Assembly (NCBI RefSeq): GCF_029051685.1
Contig: NZ_JAACFT010000037.1
Location: forward strand, 1-64,000
DNA length: 64,000 bases
DNA from: Bradyrhizobium sp. CSA207
GTDB lineage: Bacteria; Pseudomonadota; Alphaproteobacteria; Rhizobiales; Xanthobacteraceae
Direction: 5' to 3'
Shown here: positions 57,645 through 64,000 of the stretch, one piece after another
Layout: every line of letters starts with the position of its first letter
Position numbering within the stretch: the first letter of the stretch is position 1
Made by a program: the position numbers and the translations under genes
The notes under the pieces: model-generated
What the model was told of the DNA's origin: nothing
The model's database searches: none
Seen by the model: the letters and a program-made list of their open reading frames with translations, nothing else

Positions 57645-60644
57645 TCACTCCTCCCCGGCCAGCAACGCAGCGTTGCCGCCGGCCGCCGCGGTGTTGATCG
57701 TCACGGTCTGCTCGGTGGCGAAGCGCGCGAGGTAGTGCGGGCCGCCGGCCTTCGGGCCCGTTCCGGACAGGCCGTTGCCGCCGAACGGCTGTACGCCGAC
57801 GACCGCGCCGATCATGTTGCGGTTGACGTAGACGTTGCCGACCTGGACACGTTCGACGATCGCCTCGACCGTGTCGTCGATGCGGGAGTGGACGCCGAGC
57901 GTGAGCCCATAGCCGGTGCGCTCGATTCCTTGCAGGACGCGCTCGAGCTTCTCGGCCGGATAGCGCACGATGTGCAGGATTGGGCCGAACACCTCCTCGG
58001 TGAGCTGGCCGGCATCCTTCAGCTCGAAGATATGCGGCGCGACGAAGCAGCCTTGCGGCGCCGCGCCGGCAAAGTGCAGCCGCGCCTCTTTCTTCATGCG
58101 GACGATATGGGCGTCCAGCCGCTGCTTGGCTTGGTCATCGATGACCGGGCCGACATGGGTTGCGACATCGGTGGGATCGCCGATCTTCAATTCACGCGCC
58201 GCGCCCGCGATCATTTCGATCATGCGGTCGGCGACGTCCTCCTGCACGAACAGCAGCCGCAATGCCGAGCAGCGCTGGCCGGCGGAGCGGAACGCCGACG
58301 TCACGACGTCGTCGGCGACCTGCTCGGGCAGCGCGGTGGCATCCGCGATCATGGCGTTGATGCCCCCGGTCTCGGCGATCAGCGGCACGATCGGTCCGTC
58401 CTTGGCGGCGAGCGCGCGGTTGATGCTGCGCGCGACCTCGGTCGAGCCGGTGAAGACGACGCCGGCAATGTCGGGATGCGCGGTCAGCACAGCGCCGACG
58501 CGGCCGTCGCCGGTGACCAGGTACAGCGCGCTGCCCGGGATGCCGGCCTCGTGCAGCAGGGCTACGGCCTCGCGCGCGATGCGCGGGGTCTGCTCGGCGG
58601 GTTTTGCCACCACGCTGTTGCCGGCCATCAGCGCCGCCGTGACCTGGCCGAGGAAGATCGCCAGCGGAAAATTCCAGGGCGAGATCGCCACGAATACGCC
58701 CCGGCCGCGCATCGCGAGTGTGTTGCTCTCTCCGGTCGGGCCCGGCATCGCCGCCTCGCTGCCGAACAGCCTTCGGCCGTGCGCGGCGTAGTAGCGGCAG
58801 AAGTCGGTGGCCTCGCGCAATTCTGACAGCGCATCGTCGAGCGTCTTGCCGCCCTCGCGCTGTAGCAGCGCGATGAAATGGGCGCCGCGGCTCTCCAGCA
58901 GATGCGCGGCCTGCTCCAGCGCCGCGGCGCGCGTGGCCGCCGGTGTCCGGCTCCAGGCGGCAAAGCCCGCGCGTGCTGCGCCCACCGCCGCGTTGGCCTG
59001 ATCCGGCGTTGCGTCGGCAAGCGGCCTGAGATCGGGCGCCTCAAGCTTGATATCGGCCAGCAGCCGGTCGAGTGCGGCACGTTCGCCGAATTCCACGCCC
59101 CGTGAATTGCGCCGCTCCGGCGCGAAGAGGTCGCCGGGCAGGGGGAATTTGGCATGATGCGCCTGATCCGGCGTGGCGATGAGATCGGCCGGACGCTTCA
59201 GCAGCGCCGCGACCGGCACGCGGTAATCGGCGGCCTGCGCCACGAAGGAGGAGTTGGCGCCGTTCTCGAGCAGCCGCCGCACCAGATAGGCGAGCAGGTC
59301 GCGATGGCTGCCGACCGGCGCGTAGGTGCGGTAGGCGATGCCAAGGTGATCCTTGGCGAGCTGCTCATAGAGCGCTTCGCCCATGCCGTGCAGGCGCTGA
59401 AATTCGAAGCCGCCGCTGGTCCGGGCAAGCTCCAGCACGGTCGCAACCGTCAGCGCGTTGTGGGTGGCGAATTGCGGGAAGATGCGCGGCCGCAATGCCA
59501 GGAGTTTTTGCGCGCAGGCGACGTAGTTCAGATCGGTCATCGCCTTGCGCGTGAACACCGGATAGCCGTCGAGCCCGCGCTCCTGCGCGCGCTTGATCTC
59601 GGTGTCCCAATACGCGCCCTTGACCAGCCGCACCATCAGCTTGCGGTCATGGCCGCGCGCCAATGCGTCGACATAATCGATCACTGCGCTGGTGCGCTTC
59701 TGATAGGCCTGGATCGCCAGCCCAAATCCGTCCCAGCCCTTGAGCGAGGCATCGGCGAGCGTCGCCGCGATCACGTCGAGCGACAGCTCCAGCCGGTCGG
59801 CCTCCTCGGCATCGACGGTGAAGTTGAGATCATGGGCCTTGGCGCGCCTCGCCAGATCGAGCAGTTGCGGCACCAGCTCGCGCATCACACGGGCGTGGCT
59901 GATCGCCTCGAAGCGCGGATGCAGCGCCGAGAGCTTGACGGAGATGCCGGGACGGTCGGGCAGGGGATGAGCTCCTGCCGCCTTGCCGATGGTTTCGATC
60001 GCGCTGGCATAGGCGTCATAGTAGCGCTTGGCGTCCGCGGCCGTGCGCGCGCCTTCGCCGAGCATGTCGAAGGAATAGCGCGGCTTCTGGCCGGAGCGCG
60101 GCCGGGCCCGCTCCAGCGCCTGTTCGATGGTTTCGCCGAGCACGAAATGATTGCCCATCAGACGCATCGCCTGACGCGTGGCGGTGCGCACCGCCGGTGC
60201 GCCTAGCCGCTTGACCAGCCGGCCGATGGTGCCGTCGGGCGTCTCGCCGGGCTGGATCACCCGCGCCGACAGGCCGAGCGCCCACGCGGAGGCGTTGACC
60301 AGGAAGGCGGTGGACTTGGTCTCGTGGTGGATGAAGTCGCCTTCGCCGAGCTTGTCCTCGATGAACTGGTCGGCAGTGTGCGTGTCCGGCACGCGCAGCA
60401 GCGCCTCGGCCAGCACCATCAGCGCCAGCCCTTCCTTGGTCGAGAGCGCGAACTCCCGCAGCATGTCCTCGACTCCGCCAAGCCGGTCGTCGCGTTTGCG
60501 GATGGCCTCGATCAGCCGCGTTGCGTTGCGATCGACCCGTGCTTCCTGCGGCGGGCTGAGATGTGCCGCTGGCAAGAGGCGTGCGGCGATCTCGGCATCA
60601 TCGGATGCGTAGGGGGCAGTGAAGGGGGGCGGGATGTTCGGCAT
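57645..60644 (-). CDS. putA: Bifunctional proline dehydrogenase / L-glutamate gamma-semialdehyde dehydrogenase PutA
   Basis: 999 residues, matching the short (type A) PutA of Bradyrhizobium. The N-terminal proline dehydrogenase barrel spans ~130-460 (GISVKLSALHPRFEAISHAR, VKGAYWDTEIKRAQERGLDG, GSHRDLLAYLVRRLLENGAN). The P5C dehydrogenase spans ~510-985 (AISPWNFPLAIFLGQVTAAL, ETGGINAMIADATALPE, catalytic Cys in SAGQRCSALR, EEVFGPILHIVRY). It lacks the N-terminal ribbon-helix-helix DNA-binding domain of trifunctional PutA, so a separate regulator is required, supplied by the divergent Lrp-type gene at 60728. It oxidises proline to glutamate using FAD and NAD. Confidence 0.98.
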   Translation of the reverse strand: MPNIPPPFTAPYASDDAEIAARLLPAAHLSPPQEARVDRNATRLIEAIRKRDDRLGGVEDMLREFALSTKEGLALMVLAEALLRVPDTHTADQFIEDKLGEGDFIHHETKSTAFLVNASAWALGLSARVIQPGETPDGTIGRLVKRLGAPAVRTATRQAMRLMGNHFVLGETIEQALERARPRSGQKPRYSFDMLGEGARTAADAKRYYDAYASAIETIGKAAGAHPLPDRPGISVKLSALHPRFEAISHARVMRELVPQLLDLARRAKAHDLNFTVDAEEADRLELSLDVIAATLADASLKGWDGFGLAIQAYQKRTSAVIDYVDALARGHDRKLMVRLVKGAYWDTEIKRAQERGLDGYPVFTRKAMTDLNYVACAQKLLALRPRIFPQFATHNALTVATVLELARTSGGFEFQRLHGMGEALYEQLAKDHLGIAYRTYAPVGSHRDLLAYLVRRLLENGANSSFVAQAADYRVPVAALLKRPADLIATPDQAHHAKFPLPGDLFAPERRNSRGVEFGERAALDRLLADIKLEAPDLRPLADATPDQANAAVGAARAGFAAWSRTPAATRAAALEQAAHLLESRGAHFIALLQREGGKTLDDALSELREATDFCRYYAAHGRRLFGSEAAMPGPTGESNTLAMRGRGVFVAISPWNFPLAIFLGQVTAALMAGNSVVAKPAEQTPRIAREAVALLHEAGIPGSALYLVTGDGRVGAVLTAHPDIAGVVFTGSTEVARSINRALAAKDGPIVPLIAETGGINAMIADATALPEQVADDVVTSAFRSAGQRCSALRLLFVQEDVADRMIEMIAGAARELKIGDPTDVATHVGPVIDDQAKQRLDAHIVRMKKEARLHFAGAAPQGCFVAPHIFELKDAGQLTEEVFGPILHIVRYPAEKLERVLQGIERTGYGLTLGVHSRIDDTVEAIVERVQVGNVYVNRNMIGAVVGVQPFGGNGLSGTGPKAGGPHYLARFATEQTVTINTAAAGGNAALLAGEE

Positions 60645-60727
60645 GGCGTGTCCTGTGGCTCAGAATCCAGGGGTAATGCCCTTGTTGCCGTGGCTCGATA
60701 GACAAATTAGCTGCTTTGCCTTACAAA

Positions 60728-61222
60728 ATGAAGATGGACAAAAAGAATTCCGCAAAGAGTACGGGGCTTGATCGGATCGACCGGAGAATCCTCTCGATTT
60801 TGCAGGAGGATGGGCGAATCGCCAATGTCGAGCTCGCCGAGCGCATCGGCCTGTCGCCGACCTCGATCGGCGAGCGGCTAAAGCGCTTGCAGCGCGAGGG
60901 CTTCGTCGAGGGCTATGGCGCAAGGCTCAATCCGCACCGGCTCGGGCTCGGGCTTCTGGTGTTCGTCGAGGTGCTGCTCGACAAGACCACGCCGGACAAT
61001 TTCGAACGCTTCGCGCGCGCGGTGAAACTCGCGCCCGAGGTGCTGGAGTGTCACATGGTTGCCGGCGGTTTCGATTATCTTGTGAAGGCGCGGCTGGCCG
61101 ACATGGCGGCGTATCGGCGATTCCTCGGCGAGACCTTGCTGTCGATGCCGGGCGTGCGCGAGACGCGCACCTACGCCGTGATGGAGGAGATCAAGCGCGA
61201 CGCACCGTTGCCGGTGGGTTAG
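60728..61222 (+). CDS. putR: Lrp/AsnC-family regulator, probable activator of putA
   Basis: 164 residues from the ATG at 60728. An N-terminal AsnC-type helix-turn-helix (LDRIDRRILSILQEDGRIAN, VELAERIGLSPTSIGERLKR) is followed by the alpha/beta RAM ligand-binding domain (VLECHMVAGGFDYLVKARLA). It is divergent from putA across 83 bases, the arrangement known for PutR in rhizobia and other alphaproteobacteria, where proline-bound PutR activates putA. The role is assigned from position; no single operator motif was defined by eye in the spacer. Confidence 0.88.
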   Translation: MKMDKKNSAKSTGLDRIDRRILSILQEDGRIANVELAERIGLSPTSIGERLKRLQREGFVEGYGARLNPHRLGLGLLVFVEVLLDKTTPDNFERFARAVKLAPEVLECHMVAGGFDYLVKARLADMAAYRRFLGETLLSMPGVRETRTYAVMEEIKRDAPLPVG

Positions 61223-61394
61223 CGAAGTGCCGTCGCGATTGTCATTGCTGTGGCGTTGAAGATGCGGTCTTCGCGGGGAAAATAGCTATCCGTGTGCAAT
61301 CGCAACGCCTGTCGTCGAATGCACTGGCCGTCTTCTGAAATTTTTTTGCCCCTGCTCCCGGACATGATCCGGGAGGCGGCAAATGCCGTTGGGC

Positions 61395-61595
61395 TTATAT
61401 TTTGAGGTTCTCTGCCGACGTCTTGCCCCGGTTTGCGATCTCTTCATATTCCACCGTCTGTCCTTCGTTCAGTGACGACAGACCGGCTTTCTGCACTGCC
61501 GAGATATGCACGAACACATCCTTGCCTCCCGACGCAGGCTGGATAAATCCATAACCCTTCGTCGGGTTGAACCACTTGACCGTACCTTTAGCCAT
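61395..61595 (-). CDS. cspA: Cold-shock domain protein, CspA family
   Basis: 66 residues from the ATG at 61595, with GGAGAAG upstream (an in-frame GTG at 61598 adds one residue). Both RNA-binding motifs are present: RNP1 in KGYGFIQP and RNP2 in DVFVHISAV, after KGTVKWFNPT. It binds single-stranded RNA or DNA as a chaperone of mRNA. Many alphaproteobacteria have several paralogues and some are not cold-induced; nothing here tells which kind this is. It is monocistronic, with 200 bases free upstream. Confidence 0.97.
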   Translation of the reverse strand: MAKGTVKWFNPTKGYGFIQPASGGKDVFVHISAVQKAGLSSLNEGQTVEYEEIANRGKTSAENLKI

Positions 61596-61801
61596 CACGA
61601 CTTCTCCGCGGGTCTTCCTCCGAGATCACGAACCGCCAGTCCCCGCCAACCGGCCGGTTCGGTCCTAACAGGATACGCGGAATGTGGCAGGCTTGGTAGC
61701 TCAAACCACGCCAGCATTCCGCGGAAAACAGCTCAACTTCGCGGCGTTTTTACCGGTTTTGCCCGTTTCGCGGTCAATCACCACGAACGCGCGGCGACCT
61801 G

Positions 61802-62119
61802 TCAATAAGTCGCGGCGAGATAGTCGACGATCTTCCCGATATCGGCATCGTCGATCGGCGCGCCGTAGACCTTGATCATCTTGGTCACCTCGGCCTGCCA
61901 GAACTCCCTCCTGTTCTTCATCGGCGGTTGCGTGCTGATGTAGTCGGCCGAATGGCATGCGCCGCAGTTGCCCTGCACCACCTCAAGATTAGGGCCGGGC
62001 TTGAAGGCGGCGACCTCGTCCGGAAGTTGGTAGTTCACGGGCGCCGCGGTCACGGAGCCGAAGCCGGCGGCGAGCGCCATGAAGAGGACGATGGCGAGAA
62101 GAAGAGCGGTCCGTTGCAT
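61802..62119 (-). CDS. sorB: Sulfite dehydrogenase cytochrome c subunit
   Basis: 105 residues from the ATG at 62119, which has AGGAGG at the correct six-base distance; the ATG at 62125 directly abuts that site. A signal peptide (TALLLAIVLFMALAAGF) leads to a monohaem cytochrome c with CxxCH at 52-56 (QGNCGACHSADY) and a Met ligand likely in TQPPMKNRRE. The gene begins 11 bases after the sorA stop. SorB accepts electrons from the molybdenum centre of SorA and passes them to cytochrome c. Periplasmic. Confidence 0.92.
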   Translation of the reverse strand: MQRTALLLAIVLFMALAAGFGSVTAAPVNYQLPDEVAAFKPGPNLEVVQGNCGACHSADYISTQPPMKNRREFWQAEVTKMIKVYGAPIDDADIGKIVDYLAATY

Positions 62120-62130
62120 GATCATCCTCC

Positions 62131-63330
62131 TCAGGCCACCGTCACGCGGACGGTCTCGACGACATTGCGCAAATAACCCGCCGGGTTCCAGCGCGGCTGG
62201 TCCGGCTGCGTCTCGCCGGAATTGCTGGTGGCGCGCACCTTCAGCTCATAGGCACCGGTGGTGAGCTTCACCGGCAGCTGCCACTCGCGGAACGAGTATT
62301 TGCCGAGATCCTTGCCGAGCTTTGCGTTGGTCCAGGTCTTGCCGCCGTCGATGGACACCGCAACCTCCTTGATGCCCTTGCCGCCGTCGAACGCGATGCC
62401 GCGCAGGGTGATGCCGCCCTTCTTCAGCTTCGCGCCGTCCGGGACGCTGGTGATGAAGGAGCGGATGGTGAAGCGGTTGATCGGGATGGTCGCCTTCGGC
62501 GCCGTGCCGGGCTCGACCGCATTGTTCGGCGTGTCCGGAATGCGATAGGCCGACTTCATCCAGAAGCCGTCATACACGCTGTCGATGACAGTGATCTCAT
62601 TGAGGTGCTTGACCCAATAGGTGCCGTAATAGCCCGGCACGATCAGGCGCAGCGGGAAGCCGTTGAGGAACGGCAGGTCCTCGCCGTTCATGCCGTAAGC
62701 CAGCATGACCTCGCCGTCGGTGGCGTGCTCGAGGTCGAGCGCCTTGATGAAGTCGGGTGTCTTGTCGCTGGCCGGGCCGTCCATGCCGTTGAACGTGACC
62801 TGCTTGGCGCCGGCCTGCACACCTGCCATGGCGAGCACGGTCTTCAGCGGCACGCCGCGCCAGCGCGCATTGCCCATCGCGCCGTTGGCGAGCTGGCCGC
62901 CGGCGACGCGCGGCTCGAAGAAGCCGCGGCTGTTGCCGGAGCACTGGTTGACGGCGACGATCTCCGTCGCCTTCATCTTCCTGATGTCCCTCAGCGACAG
63001 CTTGAGCGGCTTGTCGACCCTGCCCTTGACCTCCAGCGTGAACTTGTCTGGATCGAGATTGTAGGGCAGGTCCGACAGGTGATAGCGCACGAAGAACGCG
63101 TTATTCGCGGTGATCGGTCCGTCGTTGAACACCGCAAACGGCGTCTCGAGCTGCGGCGGCCGGCTGGTCAGGCCGATCATCGGCCGCTTCTGCGGATATT
63201 TCACCAGCGGCCGTTCGCCGTTGACGAAGGGCAGTGTGACGGTGTCCGTTGCCAGCGCCTTGGTTGAGTTCAGTGTGGCCGCAATAGCAGCAAGCCCCGC
63301 TCCTTTGAGCAGGTCGCGTCTATCTAACAT
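62131..63330 (-). CDS. sorA: Sulfite dehydrogenase molybdenum subunit
   Basis: 399 residues from the ATG at 63330, with GGAGGGG upstream. A Tat signal is present (LDRRDLLKGAGLAAIAATL). The sulfite-oxidase fold follows: a molybdopterin domain with molybdenum ligand Cys130 in VNQCSGNSRG, LNGFPLRLIVPGYYGTYWVK, and a C-terminal dimerisation domain (FDGGKGIKEVAVSIDGGKTW). It oxidises sulfite to sulfate in the periplasm with the SorB cytochrome encoded just downstream, as in the Starkeya enzyme. It may detoxify sulfite from taurine or other sulfonates; the luciferase-like system far upstream need not be connected. Confidence 0.94.
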   Translation of the reverse strand: MLDRRDLLKGAGLAAIAATLNSTKALATDTVTLPFVNGERPLVKYPQKRPMIGLTSRPPQLETPFAVFNDGPITANNAFFVRYHLSDLPYNLDPDKFTLEVKGRVDKPLKLSLRDIRKMKATEIVAVNQCSGNSRGFFEPRVAGGQLANGAMGNARWRGVPLKTVLAMAGVQAGAKQVTFNGMDGPASDKTPDFIKALDLEHATDGEVMLAYGMNGEDLPFLNGFPLRLIVPGYYGTYWVKHLNEITVIDSVYDGFWMKSAYRIPDTPNNAVEPGTAPKATIPINRFTIRSFITSVPDGAKLKKGGITLRGIAFDGGKGIKEVAVSIDGGKTWTNAKLGKDLGKYSFREWQLPVKLTTGAYELKVRATSNSGETQPDQPRWNPAGYLRNVVETVRVTVA

Positions 63331-63519
63331 TTGGTCCCCTCCCGGAGCATTTCGTTGGCCAGCGGTCATCACCGCAAACCCGGGCTCATCTGTCGCATCG
63401 AAGACGGTGAAGTCAATTCGTGCTTTCGCAGCAGGCCCATGCCGCTGCGTTGCAGCAACGCGGTGTTACGCCGCGATGACTCTAGTGGGGTGGATCAATG
63501 GTGCCGCAGACTCGCTGCA

Positions 63520-63640
63520 CCTCGCCCGCTTGCGGGAGAGGTCGCGCCGAAGGCGCGGGTGAGGGCTTTCTCCTCTTGGGGCAGTCCCGTTGCGGAGACA
63601 CCCTCTCCCCAACCCTCTCCCGCGAGCGGGCGAGGGAGCG
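63520..63640. repeat. Family A intergenic palindromic repeats in the sorA upstream region
   Basis: One element (63520-63565) reads CTCGCCCGCTTGCGGGAGAG, with an inner CGCGCCGAAGGCGCG stem and GGTGAGGG end. A second (63600-63638) reads CCCTCTCCCCAACCCTCTCC followed by CGCGAGCGGGCGAGGGAG. They fill much of the ~330-base gap between sorA and the cyclase gene, and could terminate the cyclase transcript. The remaining ~190 bases before sorA show nothing distinctive beyond its ribosome site. Confidence 0.7.
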
Positions 63641-63662
63641 CACCGCCTGCGTGGCTCGCGCC

Positions 63663-64000
63663 TCAAGCCGCGACGCGCGCGCTGCCGTCGACGAGCGTCG
63701 AGAGCTCCCTGGCATCCGCAACGACGCGGACGACCATCGGCTCGTCGCGGCCGCGGATCGCGACCTCCTGCTGCGGCAAGACGTCGTCATGAAGGCCGGA
63801 GGTGCGTCGGACCTCGTCGGAGACGATCGCCTCGCAGCCGAGCGTCTTGGTCATGTCCTGGAGACGCGCGGCCACGTTGACGGCGTCGCCCAGCGCAGTG
63901 AAGACGATGTGATCGCGATAGCCGATGTCGCCGATGATGACCTCGCCGCCGTGGATGCCGATGCCGAAGCGGATCGGCTGGCGCAAATCGTGACTCAGCA
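63663..64000 (-). CDS. Class III adenylate/guanylate cyclase, C-terminal part (runs off the window)
   Basis: About 112 residues are visible; the reading frame is open to the window edge. The visible part is the second half of a class III nucleotide cyclase catalytic domain: FGIGIHGGEVIIGDIGYRDH, then IVFTALGDAVNVAARLQDMT with the transition-state Asn/Arg of NVAAR. The protein ends ELSTLVDGSARVAA. The N-terminal sensor or membrane part and the metal-binding aspartates lie outside the window. It would make cAMP from ATP. Its 3' end is followed by family A repeats. Confidence 0.9.
   Translation of the reverse strand, partial: LSHDLRQPIRFGIGIHGGEVIIGDIGYRDHIVFTALGDAVNVAARLQDMTKTLGCEAIVSDEVRRTSGLHDDVLPQQEVAIRGRDEPMVVRVVADARELSTLVDGSARVAA

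Noticed and set aside
57645..60644. PutA as a novel short fusion
   Set aside because: A 999-residue type A PutA is the known form in Bradyrhizobium, so it is informative on taxonomy but not new.
61340..61380. Hairpin CTCCCGGACATGATCCGGGAG beside a T-run, as a cspA terminator
   Set aside because: The T-run precedes the stem on the plus strand and becomes an A-run after the stem on the cspA strand, so it does not fit an intrinsic terminator in either direction.

Overview
The window reads as chromosomal DNA of a high-GC alphaproteobacterium, most likely Bradyrhizobium or a close relative. The grounds are a 999-residue PutA (the length of the short Bradyrhizobium enzyme), a sorAB sulfite dehydrogenase pair, abundant acyl-CoA and CoA-transferase genes, and several families of intergenic palindromic repeats of the kind common in that genus. 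This assignment is an inference from gene content; no rRNA, tRNA, CRISPR array or complete transposon was seen.

Layout. 1-2409: an out-of-frame join between the start of an EmrB/QacA-type transporter and an autotransporter that has lost its 5' end. 2566-9535: an accessory-looking stretch with an orphan molybdopterin oxidoreductase, a SEC-C zinc-motif protein, a protein with an MbcA/ParS-like tail, a UPF0158 protein, a higBA toxin-antitoxin pair with a palindromic operator, a decayed copy of the higA 3' end, and about 0.9 kb of non-coding, apparently repeated DNA. 9536-16999: a D-aminoacylase-type amidohydrolase with a COG0523 metallochaperone, a tautomerase facing a TetR regulator across an inverted repeat, small unknown genes, a single-Cache chemoreceptor and a hydantoin-racemase-like protein lacking both catalytic cysteines. 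17121-22402: a one-chain acyl-CoA carboxylase (biotin carboxylase, biotin carrier and carboxyltransferase) followed by an AcoR-like sigma-54 activator. 22579-27905: a two-component flavin monooxygenase, De Ley-Doudoroff galactonate genes (dgoK, dgoA) and poxB.

28140-36268: small hypotheticals, a double-hotdog thioesterase, a DUF1186/SEC-C protein, an amidase next to a cyanuric acid amidohydrolase/barbiturase-family enzyme, and tex. 36616-43556: a secreted Gly/His-rich protein, an OmpR-type two-component system, a LuxR-type regulator translationally coupled to a catalytically dead HtrA-like protein, a Tat-exported VOC protein, a DapA-family aldolase and an intact HtrA protease. 43682-49330: an orphan xanthine-dehydrogenase-family large subunit and a three-gene acyl-CoA dehydrogenase/crotonase operon. 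49508-56064: lemA with two TPM-domain genes, a metallo-hydrolase coupled to a cyclic-nucleotide-binding protein, a membrane-anchored Pro/Ala-rich protein, and a large unknown periplasmic protein with one c-type haem motif. 56329-64000: a CoA transferase, putA with its divergent Lrp-type regulator, cspA, sorAB and the C-terminal end of a class III nucleotide cyclase.

The most interesting items are the pseudo-HtrA/LuxR pair, the single-chain carboxylase with its sigma-54 activator, the ring-opening amidohydrolase/amidase pair, the cysteine-less racemase homologue, the unknown haem protein, and the dispersed repeats, one of which appears to supply the start region of a downstream gene.
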